Made by a program: the position numbers and the translations under genes
Notes under the pieces: generated by a model
What the model saw: only the letters and a program-made list of their open reading frames with translations
The model's database searches: none
Told to the model about the DNA's origin: nothing
Assembly: GCF_008369935.1 (NCBI RefSeq)
Contig: NZ_VTUZ01000004.1
Coordinates: 335,066-399,065 of the forward strand
Direction of reading: 5' to 3'
DNA length: 64,000 nt
Source of the DNA: Paraburkholderia panacisoli
GTDB lineage: Bacteria > Pseudomonadota > Gammaproteobacteria > Burkholderiales > Burkholderiaceae
Shown: piece after piece, positions 54,827-63,807 of the stretch
Layout: every line of letters starts with the position of its first letter
Position numbering within the stretch: position 1 is the stretch's first letter

Positions 54827-55185
54827 GAAGCGAAGAGGCACGCAACGCCGCAGTCAGACCTCGCCACCATTCCCGTCGATCGCAGTAATTTGTAATCTGG
54901 CCTGCTCATCCTTACAAATGGGAGCAATTGGCATTCGCGCCCTTTGATTTGAGGCGGCGATCTCGGCGATGAGTTCGTCGTGCTGTTCTGTGCATGGCTC
55001 GAGCTTGAGGGGACGGGACCGCGACCGGCCGGAACGACCCCGCATGACGCCGAGAGTAGCGCGCAGTCAACCCCCGAACACGACAGCGCACGCTTTTTGC
55101 GTAATCAGCATGCTTGTCGCGACAGCGGTGGCCGCCAAACCACGTCACGTGGCTGAACCGCCCGATCTTTCAGGTAGGAGGAGCC
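54827..55185. other. Gap with one weak minus-strand frame
   Basis: A 63-codon minus-strand frame (54854-55045; TEQHDELIAEIAASNQRARM, PICKDEQARLQITAIDGNG) reads like protein but has no ribosome site and no known match. Nothing else is recognised. The last 60 bases carry the GGAGGA ribosome site and probable promoter of the lipoprotein gene. Confidence 0.3.
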
Positions 55186-56223
55186 ATGCGAGGAATAAAT
55201 GACCAGGTCCGCGCTGTAGTTTTTGCCATTGCGATCTCACTGCTTGCGGCATGCGGCGGCGGACACGACAGCGGTTCGAGCAGTTCGAGCAACGGCAGCA
55301 CGCCCACGCCTACGCCTGCGGGCGGCGTCAATCTGCAAATCGTCTCGTTCGGCGACAGCCTGTCGGACGTCGGGACCTACGCGCCGATCGCCAGGGCGGT
55401 TGGCGGCGGGCGGTTCACGACGAATCCCGGACAGGTGTGGACTCAGGATGTCGCGCAATACTACGGCGATACGCTGAGCGCGGCATACACCATCGACATT
55501 ACACATAAGCTCAGTGCGCAAAGCGGCCTCGGCTATGCGGAAGGCGGCGCCACGGTGGCGACGCCGGCGGACCAGAACGACTTCCTGACCGACGTGATCG
55601 GCAACATCGAGATGCCCGTCAATCAGCAGATCTCGAGCTATCTGGGCGCTCACAAGAGCTTCAACGCCAATCAGCTGGTGCTCGTGTGGGCCGGCGCGAA
55701 CGATGTCCTTCGGGCCGGCCAATTGCCGGCCGCAGCCCAGCCCGTGGAGACGGCGGCGAACACGCTCGCCCAGCTGGTCGGGCAGATCGTCCAGAACGGC
55801 GGCGTTCATGTGGTGGTGGTCAATCTGCCGAACATCGGACTGTCGCCCACTGGCATCGCATCGTCCGATGGCGGGGCCAACCTGGCCCAGCTTTCGCAAC
55901 TCTTCAACAGCACCCTGAACGCCGCCTTGCAGACCGATGGCCTGCAAGGCAAGGTGATCCAGATCGACGCCTATACGTGGGTGAACCAGATCATCGCGAA
56001 CTTCCAGGCCAATGGCTTCACCGTGTCGAACACCGGCGTCGCCTGCGATCCGAAGAAAACGCCTGACCAGACGGCACTGCTGTGCTCGCCGGCAACCTAC
56101 ATCGCCGCCAACGCGGACCAGACCTACATGTTCGCCGACGACCTTCATCCGACGACGCATCTGCATACGCTGTTCGCCCAGTTCGTGGAGCATCAGATTG
56201 CCAGCGCCGGGCTGGGCCATTGA
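55186..56223 (+). CDS. SGNH/GDSL esterase lipoprotein
   Basis: A 345-residue lipoprotein. Lipobox LLAACG gives Cys23, then a Ser/Gly/Thr/Pro-rich linker (GSSSSSNGSTPTPTPAGG). The SGNH blocks are present: block I SFGDSLSDVGTYAP (nucleophile Ser), block III VWAGANDVLR, block V ADDLHPTTHLH (Asp and His). It should hydrolyse acyl esters at the cell surface or in the periplasm. GTAGGAGGAG is a strong ribosome site. Monocistronic. Confidence 0.9.
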   Translation: MRGINDQVRAVVFAIAISLLAACGGGHDSGSSSSSNGSTPTPTPAGGVNLQIVSFGDSLSDVGTYAPIARAVGGGRFTTNPGQVWTQDVAQYYGDTLSAAYTIDITHKLSAQSGLGYAEGGATVATPADQNDFLTDVIGNIEMPVNQQISSYLGAHKSFNANQLVLVWAGANDVLRAGQLPAAAQPVETAANTLAQLVGQIVQNGGVHVVVVNLPNIGLSPTGIASSDGGANLAQLSQLFNSTLNAALQTDGLQGKVIQIDAYTWVNQIIANFQANGFTVSNTGVACDPKKTPDQTALLCSPATYIAANADQTYMFADDLHPTTHLHTLFAQFVEHQIASAGLGH

Positions 56224-56254
56224 AATGCCGGGAACGATGACTGGTCGGCTGAGT

Positions 56255-56306
56255 CGGCGCTGCCGGTTGGTCGGCTAGACCTGTTTGCGGGAGCCCGGCA
56301 GCGCCG
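56255..56306 (+). terminator. Long hairpin after the GDSL lipoprotein gene
   Basis: CGGCGCTGCCGG (56255-56266) and CCGGCAGCGCCG (56295-56306) form a perfect 12-bp stem around a 28-base loop. Position suits termination. The rest of 56224-56590 shows no gene. Confidence 0.45.
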
Positions 56307-56590
56307 CCTGGGTCCTGCGAAAGACTCATTGATGCCTCGCTCCGGCTGAACGTACGTTCAGTCGGTCATTAGTGAAGATTGGGCCGTGTCGAACTCCCAT
56401 TCGAAGTGTAAAACTTCACGCGCTCGATGGCGTGGCATTCCCGGAACCATGGCGGCCCCGCGACCAGATGGTTGCGCGACATGCTGATTGCGGCGGCTGC
56501 GCCAGATGAGTCATGACTCCTCCAGCGTGTGTCGATTGAAAGCGGGGGCTTTGGTGGCCATCGGGCGGCCTTAGGTTGAGCGGTCACACC

Positions 56591-57508
56591 TCATCCGTTA
56601 TTCGCGGCCGCCTGTTCTTCTCGCGCGTACTGTGTAGGCGGCCGGCCGACATGCCGCGTGAACGCGACACTAAACGTGCTGGCCGAGCTATAGCCGACGC
56701 GCTGCGCAATCTCGGCGACACGGCCTTCGTTACGACGCAGCAGATCCTTCGCGAGCGCCATGCGCCAGGTGAGCAGATATTCCATCGGCGCAACGCCGAC
56801 CGCGCGGCTGAAGCGCTCGAAAAAGCTCGAGCGCGAAAGCGCGGCCTCCTTCGCGAGCTCGGCCACCGTCCACCCGCGTGTCGGGTGCTCGTGCATCCCG
56901 CGGATCGCGGCCGCGAGGCGGCCATCAGAGAGCCCGCGCACCAGGCCCGGTGACGCGTTCGTTTCTGCCGTCGACCGCAGCGCCTCGATGAGCAGCACTT
57001 CCAGTAGTCGCGAGAGCACGACTTCGCGCGCGGGCCGCTGCTCGCGCGATTCCTCCCGGACGAGTTGCACGAGCGTGGCGAGCCGCTGTTCGCCGCGCAC
57101 ATGCACGATTTGCGGCAGCAGCGAGACCAGCAGCGACGCATCCGGCGAACCGAAGCTGCAGTGGCCCGCCATCATGCGTGCGTCGATCGGGCGGTCCGGC
57201 GCGCCGAGTCTGAATTCGCCGTTGCCCAGCGCGACGGGCGCGGGCGTTTCGACGCCTGGCGGTGGCGCTGCGAGGCTGGACATGGCGACGCCGTAGGCCG
57301 CTGGAATCAGCACGAAGTCGCCCGCCAGTAGCTCGATGGGCTCGTGTCCGTCGATCGCGATGCGGCACCCGCCGTCGAGTATCACGCAATAGAACGGCTG
57401 GCCGGCATCCGATCGGCTGATGCGCCAGGGGCTCGCGCCGAGCACGAGTTTGGAGAACCGGGCGCCCGGCTGCAGCAGCGTGACGACTTCGGCCAACGGA
57501 TCGATCAT
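56591..57508 (-). CDS. AraC-family regulator, divergent from an SDR gene
   Basis: A 305-residue regulator. The N-terminal cupin domain (VILDGGCRIAIDGHEPIELLAGDFVLIPA) senses a ligand. Two C-terminal helix-turn-helix motifs follow: GWTVAELAKEAALSRSSFFERFSRAVG and VAEIAQRVGYSSASTFSVAFTRHVG. It is divergent from the SDR gene at 57610 and likely regulates it; the gap of 101 bases would hold the operators. Confidence 0.9.
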   Translation of the reverse strand: MIDPLAEVVTLLQPGARFSKLVLGASPWRISRSDAGQPFYCVILDGGCRIAIDGHEPIELLAGDFVLIPAAYGVAMSSLAAPPPGVETPAPVALGNGEFRLGAPDRPIDARMMAGHCSFGSPDASLLVSLLPQIVHVRGEQRLATLVQLVREESREQRPAREVVLSRLLEVLLIEALRSTAETNASPGLVRGLSDGRLAAAIRGMHEHPTRGWTVAELAKEAALSRSSFFERFSRAVGVAPMEYLLTWRMALAKDLLRRNEGRVAEIAQRVGYSSASTFSVAFTRHVGRPPTQYAREEQAAANNG

Positions 57509-57609
57509 TGCCGGACTCCTGCAAATGAAATTCGGATGATTGATTGTAGCGAGTACGGACTCGGCGATCTATCGTAGGTGCACACGTCAACCACCCCACA
57601 GGAGTTCTC

Positions 57610-58359
57610 ATGAAAACCGTGCTGATCACCGGCTGCTCTTCCGGATTTGGCCTCGAGATCGCGCGCTGCTTCCTGGCCCGCGACTGGCAGGTTATCGCGA
57701 CGATGCGCACGCCGCGTGCCGATGTGCTGCCACCTTCAGACCGTTTGCGCGTGCTGGCGCTCGATGTCACGAATCCACAGAGCATTCAAGCGGCTGTCGA
57801 GGCCGCGGGCCCGATCGACGTTCTCGTCAACAACGCGGGCTTCGGCGCGGCTTCCCCTGCCGAACTCGTGCCGATCGCGACGGTGCGTGAGGTTTTCGAA
57901 ACCAATACCCTCGGAACGATCGCAATGACGCAAGCGGTGCTGCCTCAATTCCGCCAGCGTAGGGCCGGCGTCGTCGTGAACGTCACGTCGAGCGTGACGC
58001 TGAAGGCACTGCCGTTGCTCGGCGCGTACCGCGCGAGCAAGGCGGCGGTGAACGCATTCACCGAGTCGATGGCGCTGGAGCTCGAGCAGTTCGGCGTGCG
58101 GGCGCGCCTGGTGCTGCCGGGCCGCGCCCCCGAGACCCGTTTCGGTGATAACGCGCGTGCGCACATGCATGGCATCGACCACGAAGCCTATGCCGATCTC
58201 GTCAAGAAGGTCTTCGCGGGGCTGGAGGAAACGTCTTCGCCGATCACCCGGGCACAGGACGTCGCCGAAGCCGTGTGGCGTGCGGCGACCGACCCGTCAT
58301 CCCCGCTGCGCATCCCGGCCGGCGCCGACGCCGAAGCATGGGCGGCCGAGGTTCGCTGA
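57610..58359 (+). CDS. Short-chain dehydrogenase/reductase (SDR)
   Basis: A 249-residue SDR with TGCSSGFG at 7-14, NNAG at 74-77 and catalytic Ser127/128, Tyr140, Lys144 (VTSSVTL, GAYRASKAAV). The TGCSSGFG variant and PGR segment are common in SDRs related to 17-beta-hydroxysteroid or retinol dehydrogenases. AGGAG precedes the ATG. Substrate unknown. Confidence 0.9.
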   Translation: MKTVLITGCSSGFGLEIARCFLARDWQVIATMRTPRADVLPPSDRLRVLALDVTNPQSIQAAVEAAGPIDVLVNNAGFGAASPAELVPIATVREVFETNTLGTIAMTQAVLPQFRQRRAGVVVNVTSSVTLKALPLLGAYRASKAAVNAFTESMALELEQFGVRARLVLPGRAPETRFGDNARAHMHGIDHEAYADLVKKVFAGLEETSSPITRAQDVAEAVWRAATDPSSPLRIPAGADAEAWAAEVR

Positions 58360-58603
58360 CCGATCGGCGCCATCGCTCTGCATTTCAGGAATATCGGGAC
58401 TTGTCGAACGGCCCGTGCGAATGCTTGCGGTCAGCTGAAGTCGCGTCTGCTGGACGCACGCATACCGGGGGTTCAACATCCTTGCGGCCGTTCGCCTGAA
58501 GCATCGGCCGGTGCGTTGCGCCCGGCGATGGCGCTGCTCCGCTGCACGAGCAACCATCGATTGCCGCCACGACACCGATCAGCCAAACGCGCTAAAGGCA
58601 ACG

Positions 58604-59425
58604 CTAGCCCAGCCGCCCGAGCGCACTCATCAACATACCGTCCGGTCGCGCAAGATCATCCAGCACGGAGAAATGCGTACACGCCGGCACGTGAACAAGT
58701 TCGACGCTTTCGCCCGCGGCTTGACAGGCCGCCCCATACTCGTCCGACTGGCGCACCAGCTCTGGCAGTTCTGCTGCACCCACCGCGACGATCATTGGCG
58801 CGCCGTTGCCGATATGGTGCAACGGACTATAGGCGTCGATTTCATCCCTGCTCAGTTGCAGCTTGTCGTTGAGCCACGAAAGACTGATCGGTTCGAGATC
58901 GACCAGAGCGCTGATCGCAAGCGCGCTCGTGACGACGGGGTGGGCCCGATGCAAGGCCGTCAAATGACCGCCGGCCGAATGACCGCTCAGACACACTTCG
59001 CGGCCTGCTGTTCCGAGCTGATCGGGGTCGGCGGCGAGGTGATCCAGCAGACGGCCGATTTCGCCGACGATCTGCGTGATCGATGCCTGCGGCGCAAGTG
59101 TGTATTCGGCCAGTACGACATTGAAACCTCGGGCAAGCGGTCCATCGGCGATGAACGCAAAGTCTTCCTTGGTGCAGTTCTGCCAGTAGCCGCCGTGGAT
59201 AAAGATGAACGTGGGCGCTCCTGCATTGCCGCAACTCAGCCAGTCAAAACGTTCACGGGGACGCTCGCCATAGCGCAGGTCCCGCCGGCACGACACTCTT
59301 TCATAAAGCTTCGTGCTGCGCGACTGAAAATCCCGCAGCACCTCGGGGAAGTCTGGAATGGCCTGGGTATTGTTGTAGGCCGCGTCGAGCGCGGCCCGGT
59401 CCATGCCGCGATAAAGAGTCGTCAT
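58604..59425 (-). CDS. Alpha/beta hydrolase, arylformamidase (kynurenine formamidase)-like
   Basis: A 273-residue hydrolase. The oxyanion motif HGGYW is at 77-81, the nucleophile Ser150 in [11 protein letters not shown] and catalytic His251 in [11 protein letters not shown]. This set is characteristic of the arylformamidase-like branch (N-formylkynurenine hydrolysis or related esters/amides). No kynureninase or tryptophan dioxygenase is adjacent, so the pathway role is unproven. Cytoplasmic, no signal peptide. Confidence 0.88.
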   Translation of the reverse strand: MTTLYRGMDRAALDAAYNNTQAIPDFPEVLRDFQSRSTKLYERVSCRRDLRYGERPRERFDWLSCGNAGAPTFIFIHGGYWQNCTKEDFAFIADGPLARGFNVVLAEYTLAPQASITQIVGEIGRLLDHLAADPDQLGTAGREVCLSGHSAGGHLTALHRAHPVVTSALAISALVDLEPISLSWLNDKLQLSRDEIDAYSPLHHIGNGAPMIVAVGAAELPELVRQSDEYGAACQAAGESVELVHVPACTHFSVLDDLARPDGMLMSALGRLG

Positions 59426-59688
59426 AGTGTGTCGGCCTCGGTCGTAGATGTCTGGTGGGACAGATGCCGGGATATTTTAGTGGGGTCCGGGGGCAGGGGG
59501 TGTCTGGGGTGGACAGTAGGACTGCAAGACCCGCACGGCGGTTATGCACGAGCGGGCCGAGCCAGCAAATCGAAGAGCGGCCACGGCAGGTGACCGTCTC
59601 GACGATTAATCTTCTGAACGTCCTATCGGACTTGAGGATTTGGGCGCGAGGGCGTGACGGCACGGAGCGTGCCGTGTCGCGTACTTGG

Positions 59689-60129
59689 TCAACGACGCTC
59701 TTTACCCTGATTGGATTCAATCTGCTGCCGCAGCCGCTCTTCGCTCTCCTGCAGCTCGGGCGTGAACGCCTCGCCGAAGTCCGCGGGCTCGAAGAAGGGG
59801 CGAATTTCGATTTCCGAGTCGCTGACCATCGGATTCGGGCAGCGGCGTACCCAGTCGATGGCTTCGTCCATGGATTGCACTTGCCAGATCCAGTAGCCGG
59901 CGATCAGTTCTTTGGTTTCAGCAAACGGGCCGTCGACGACGGTTCGGTCCTTGCCGGAAAACTTCACTCGCACGCCCTTCGAGCTCGGCTTCAGTCCGTC
60001 GCCGCCGAGCATGATGCCAGCCTTGACCAGTTCTTCATTGAAACGGCCCATCGCCTCGATGAGTTCCATACTGGGCATTTGACCGGCTTCGGATTCGGGG
60101 GATGCCTTGATCATGACCATCACGCGCAT
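59689..60129 (-). CDS. YCII-related DGPF-domain protein
   Basis: A 146-residue protein of the YciI/DGPF family (MRVMVMIKASPESEAGQMPS; hallmark DGPFAETKELIAGYWIW). Members often lie next to ECF sigma factor genes; none is here. AGGAG precedes ATG 60129. The function of the family is not firmly known. C-terminal tail is Glu/Gln-rich (ELQESEERLRQQIESNQGKE). Confidence 0.85.
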   Translation of the reverse strand: MRVMVMIKASPESEAGQMPSMELIEAMGRFNEELVKAGIMLGGDGLKPSSKGVRVKFSGKDRTVVDGPFAETKELIAGYWIWQVQSMDEAIDWVRRCPNPMVSDSEIEIRPFFEPADFGEAFTPELQESEERLRQQIESNQGKERR

Positions 60130-60326
60130 TGGTTTTCTCCTGTCAAAAAGTGAGTTCCGGATTATGTCGAAAGACATTCGCTGCCTTCAACACCACGACG
60201 AACGAGTGGACACAAAATCGACATCCGCAAGGTATCACGCGGGAGAAATTTTTCCGACCTATGAACGATCTGCTACCCGACATGGTTTCCGCGAGATCGG
60301 CGATCCGTTTCGCGTTTCACCCATTG

Positions 60327-60353
60327 AACAGGCCGGAGTGCGCCCGGCCTGTT
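60327..60353. terminator. Hairpin between YCII gene and ester-cyclase remnant
   Basis: AACAGGCCGG (60327-60336) and CCGGCCTGTT (60344-60353) form a perfect 10-bp stem with a 7-base loop, 33 bases past the end of the cyclase frame. It suits termination of leftward transcripts. The 256-base gap holds no gene. Confidence 0.55.
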
Positions 60354-60385
60354 GCCTGAAGACTGCGCGAGCGCTGCGCCTTTGA

Positions 60386-60655
60386 TCACGCTGCCTTAAG
60401 GAGTTCAAGTTGCTGCAGTGCGGTCACGCCGTCGTCCAGCCCGATTTCTTCAACGATCTTGCCGTCTTTGAGCCGTAGCACGGTGGTGCCGGTGAAGTGC
60501 ATTTTCCGGCCGGTCGCAGCAGGCAACGATCCGACAAGGAAATCGCCGAATGCCGGGCCGGTATGTGTGCCACCACCCTCCCAACGACCCACTACATAGT
60601 CCCCCTCGGCGATGAGATCAGCGGCGCACCCTTGCTTCCCTCTGCCTGAACAATA
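60386..60655 (-). pseudogene. Truncated SnoaL-like ester cyclase
   Basis: The frame reads LIAEGDYVVGRWEGGGTHTG, then GPAFGDFLVGSLPAATGRKM and TTVLRLKDGKIVEEIGLDD, the C-terminal two thirds of a SnoaL-like polyketide/ester cyclase of the usual 130-140 residues. An in-frame stop (60656-60658) closes the frame before the N-terminus, and a GTG at 60592 lacks a ribosome site. Immediately upstream is the divergent XRE gene, so the 5' end was lost by deletion. Confidence 0.65.
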
Positions 60656-60723
60656 TTAGCGCCGACAGTCAACTGCCCCTCGTTTCTTGCTGTGATACTC
60701 GATAAACCGCATATTCCATCCAG

Positions 60724-60780
60724 TTGACAAGCCAGATTTGATCATCCAGTATTTTGGAAATGCAATCCATAATACTGGAT
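60724..60780 (+). promoter_or_regulatory. Promoter with autoregulatory operator of the XRE regulator
   Basis: TTGACA at 60724-60729 is a consensus -35 hexamer. A perfect 10-bp inverted repeat, ATCCAGTATT (60744-60753) and AATACTGGAT (60771-60780), has its left arm over the expected -10 region and its right arm just before the ATG. Such placement would block transcription when the regulator binds. Confidence 0.65.
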
Positions 60781-60783
60781 GAA

Positions 60784-61374
60784 ATGGACATCAACAGCAC
60801 CATTGCACGCCGCGTGCGAGAACTTCGGGACGCGCAAGGATGGTCTCTGGACGCCTTGGCTGAACGCAGCAAGGTGAGCCGCTCCAACATATCGCTCATC
60901 GAGCGAGGGCAGAGCAGTCCCACCGCCGTCATTCTCGATAAGCTCGCCACCGCGTTGAATGTCCCCCTCGCGTCACTGTTCGAGCAACCTGGTGAACCGG
61001 TCACCGAGGCGTCGCCCCTGGCGCGTTCCGCCGAGCAATCGGTTTGGACCGATCCCGCTTCCGGCTATGTCCGCCGCAAGCTCTCACCTGTTGCTCCCTC
61101 GCCCATTCAACTGGTAGAGGTCAACTTTCCCGCAGGCCAGCGCGTCACCTACGACACCGGTGCGCGCGACGCCGAGATTCATCAGCAGGTCTGGATAGTC
61201 TCAGGCGCGATGGAGATGACTGTCGGCGACAAACATTGGCGGCTCAAAGCCGGTGACTGCCTCGCGATGCGGCTGGACGGTCCCATCTCTTTCTTCAACG
61301 CGACCCGCAAGCCCGCGCGTTACCTCGTGGCGCTGACAACGGTTTCCATCAACGATCGTAGGGGACACGGGTGA
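60784..61374 (+). CDS. XRE-family regulator with C-terminal cupin
   Basis: A 196-residue regulator. The helix-turn-helix (ARRVRELRDAQGWSLDALAERSKVSRSNISLIERGQSSPT) occupies residues 8-60. A cupin sensor domain follows (FPAGQRVTYDTGARDAEIHQQVWIVSGAMEMTVGD). This is the PuuR/SutR-type layout. ATG 60784 is used because the operator lies upstream of it; ATG 60760 would put the operator inside the gene. It overlaps the acetyltransferase start by 4 bases, so the two are one operon. Confidence 0.88.
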   Translation: MDINSTIARRVRELRDAQGWSLDALAERSKVSRSNISLIERGQSSPTAVILDKLATALNVPLASLFEQPGEPVTEASPLARSAEQSVWTDPASGYVRRKLSPVAPSPIQLVEVNFPAGQRVTYDTGARDAEIHQQVWIVSGAMEMTVGDKHWRLKAGDCLAMRLDGPISFFNATRKPARYLVALTTVSINDRRGHG

Positions 61375-61898
61375 TCGACAATCTGAGCGTGCGCCGCGTC
61401 GGTGCCAACGAAGCGGCGGCCTGTGTGGAGGCGTTGGCCGATGTGCTCATCGATTGCGTCGAAGGCGGAGCCTCGGTGAGCTTCATGCTGCCGATATCGC
61501 GTGAGAGAGCCGTGGGATTCTGGCGCAAGGTCGCCGATGATGTCGCGAGCGGCGAACGTGTATTGCTCATCGCCGAAGAAGGAGATGGTCAGATTGTCGG
61601 CACGGTGCACCTCATTACCGCGCAGCCGGAGAATCAACCGCATCGCGCGGACATTGCGAAGATGCTGGTACGCCGCAAGGCCAGACGACGCGGCGTCGCG
61701 CAGCGTCTGATGGCGGCTGTCGAACACGCAGCACGGGAAGAGGGCAAGTCAGTGCTCGTGCTCGACACGGTGACCGGCGGCGACGCCGAACGGCTCTATG
61801 AGCGTTCCGGGTGGCGGCGCGTTGGGACAGTGCCCAACTACGCATTAATGCCCAACGGCGAGTTGTGTGCGACGACCTTCTTCTGCAAGCAACTCTGA
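61371..61898 (+). CDS. GNAT-family N-acetyltransferase, GTG start
   Basis: A 175-residue acetyltransferase. The acetyl-CoA loop is VRRKARRRGVAQRLM (Q/RxxGxG/A pattern), preceded by LLIAEEGDGQIVGTVHLI and followed by TVTGGDAERLYERSGWRRVGTVPNYALMPNG. The GTG start overlaps the stop of the XRE gene (GTGA). Its substrate is unknown; a small amine or antibiotic is typical for the branch. The pair may act as a regulated detoxification unit (inference). Confidence 0.88.
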   Translation: MIDNLSVRRVGANEAAACVEALADVLIDCVEGGASVSFMLPISRERAVGFWRKVADDVASGERVLLIAEEGDGQIVGTVHLITAQPENQPHRADIAKMLVRRKARRRGVAQRLMAAVEHAAREEGKSVLVLDTVTGGDAERLYERSGWRRVGTVPNYALMPNGELCATTFFCKQL

Positions 61899-62808
61899 TG
61901 GCCGACACTTCGACGGCGGCTTCTGCCCGGTCAAGCTGGCTTTGTTCCACGGCACCCGCCGATGACAAGAGGAATCAAACGCTTCCATGGCAATCTCCTT
62001 GTGCGCTCCGCCAAATGGACGCTGCCATTCCCAGTGTGGCACTTCGCGTCGTTCGGCCGAACGAGCGGTTTGAATCGATTGAAGTCGTTGATGCAGCCAG
62101 CCAGGCTGGCGACCTGCGCCTCGGAGAAGCGACACAGGCATCGCTTCTGCCACGACGACCTTCAATCGCGGCTAGCAGGCGAGTAACAGCGCATCACGGA
62201 CCGTGACACAGCCGTTGCGCGTGGGACCGAACTAGCGACTGGATTGCGGCGAGTCCGGGACAGGATCTCGCTGATAAGCCGCCAGGCATACCTCGAGCAC
62301 CTCGGCTCGAAGCCAGCGATGGGCCGGATCCTGATCGAGGCGCGGATGCCAGATCGCCGAGACGTTGAAGGCGCGCGTACACGACGCGCATTTACAGACT
62401 CGCGACGTTCAGATTTGCGACAAATTGGACGGCTCGAAGAAGGAGACTCGGGACCCAATGCCAAACGCGGAGTGCTCCTCGGACCTCTCGGCATTTATCG
62501 CACCGCGCGATTGGTTGAATTGTTCCGCAATATCGGGATCAACCCGAAAGGATGCTCGCGTCACGCTATAGCTGGGAGATTCTTCCAGGCTTTAACAAAT
62601 CGCGCTACGGGCCCTCGAAAACGCTCGCTGTCTCAAATCTGAAACACCAGTACAACTTTCCATCTCGCGCTGACGTCTACGGATGGCCAACGACACGGAC
62701 GATCGGCCGATGGCATGCCTGATGCTTATGAATGGGTCGCAGCGGCGATCGATGGCAGAATCGACCGACAAATAAGACTCGTAGAACAAGAATCGAGGAT
62801 GAACGCAC
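61899..62808. other. 910-base gap of decayed sequence
   Basis: No intact gene is found. Short frames on both strands lack motifs and ribosome sites. A LysR C-terminal scrap is recognisable on the minus strand at 62.23-62.37 kb. Base composition becomes less GC-rich towards the right end. The last 40 bases hold the GAGGAT ribosome site of the PAP2 gene. Confidence 0.5.
62232..62369 (-). pseudogene. C-terminal remnant of a LysR-family regulator
   Basis: The minus strand reads FNVSAIWHPRLDQDPAHRWL then RAEVLEVCLAAYQRDP, ending at TAG (62234-62232). WHxRxxxDPAHRWLR is the characteristic end of one LysR subgroup. Nothing recognisable as the rest of the gene lies upstream, so this is a fragment. 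Confidence 0.6.
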
Positions 62809-63807
62809 ATGACGGGGATCCATCGCAAGTTGATATCTCGAGCGCAAACTAGCCAACTATTCGTGAGCCGATACTTTTCAGGATGTCTCATCCTTGTACT
62901 GGTCACGACTATTGACTACGTCTGGGTTTCGGTCGGCGGTTATTCGGTTCACGAAGAAGGGGTGATTGGGATCGTGCGGTTCGCCATGAATCTAATCGGC
63001 ATCGCAGGCGGTCTATTCTCGCTTGCGTGCATCCGCCGTTACGCTGCGATGACCGCGATACTGCGCTTCCGAGAGGCAGCTTATACGCTGAGTTGGCTCG
63101 TCTTGCTGCTTTGCTTCATTGCATCTGATGACTTACTTCAATACCTGACCGTAACGGTAAACGCGCCCCTCGTCGATGAAAGTCTCATACGATTCGATAA
63201 TGCCCTCGGCTTTCACTGGTTACTCTTTTATCGATGGGTGCATGCCCATCCGACGCTTCAAGCCGCTCTTCAACTGGCGTATCTGAGCTTCTTTGTGCAA
63301 GTCCTCGCGGTTCCGATCATCCTCGGCCTGACCGGTCGCCGAAGCGAGCTATCAGAATTTGTGCTTCTCTTTATGCTCACCGGGTCTCTGCTTCTTTTGA
63401 TTTCGACGCCGATTCCAGCATCGAGTGCCTTCCTGCATTTCGGCATTTCCGACCCCGGCACCGCATCTGGTTACTCGGATTTCAATTTGCTTCGCAATGG
63501 CAAACTCAGAGTGTTCGAAATGGTGCCATCGCAAGGTCTCATATCCCTGCCTTCGTTTCACACGATAGTCGCGGTTCTCTCTGCCTACGCCCTTCGACAT
63601 ATTCGAAAGCTATTTCCGCTGGCAGTTTTGCTGAATCTCACCATGATCGCTTCGACGCCGACACAAGGAGGACACTATCTGGCGGACGTGTTTGCGGGAA
63701 TATTGCTAAGCGCGCTGACTATTTTCATATTCCGCCGCGGGCTCCGTTTGGCACCCGGTCGCATTTTCTGGGGAGCCCGCCGAGAAGATTTTGCCGTTAG
63801 CGACTGA
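62809..63807 (+). CDS. PAP2-family membrane phosphatase/phosphotransferase
   Basis: A 332-residue membrane protein with about six helices. The phosphatase motifs are ISLPSFHT (His251) and TPTQGGHYLADVFAG (His289, Asp293), matching motifs 2 and 3 of the PAP2/inositol-phosphotransferase-like group. A lone basic motif 1 (KxxxxxxRP) is not obvious. It may act on a membrane lipid phosphate or transfer a head group. GAGGAT precedes the ATG. Codon use is less GC-rich than in most genes here, which with the flanking decayed DNA suggests acquisition by transfer. Nothing is recognised from 63808 to the window end. Confidence 0.75.
   Translation: MTGIHRKLISRAQTSQLFVSRYFSGCLILVLVTTIDYVWVSVGGYSVHEEGVIGIVRFAMNLIGIAGGLFSLACIRRYAAMTAILRFREAAYTLSWLVLLLCFIASDDLLQYLTVTVNAPLVDESLIRFDNALGFHWLLFYRWVHAHPTLQAALQLAYLSFFVQVLAVPIILGLTGRRSELSEFVLLFMLTGSLLLLISTPIPASSAFLHFGISDPGTASGYSDFNLLRNGKLRVFEMVPSQGLISLPSFHTIVAVLSAYALRHIRKLFPLAVLLNLTMIASTPTQGGHYLADVFAGILLSALTIFIFRRGLRLAPGRIFWGARREDFAVSD

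Noticed and set aside
58604..59425. Kynurenine pathway cluster
   Set aside because: The hydrolase resembles arylformamidase, but no tryptophan dioxygenase or kynureninase gene is adjacent, so pathway membership is not claimed.
61845..62165. Minus-strand frame (MKVVVAEAMPVSLL...) as a possible transposase remnant
   Set aside because: No DDE or IS110-type motif and no terminal repeats; part of it is antisense to the end of the acetyltransferase gene.
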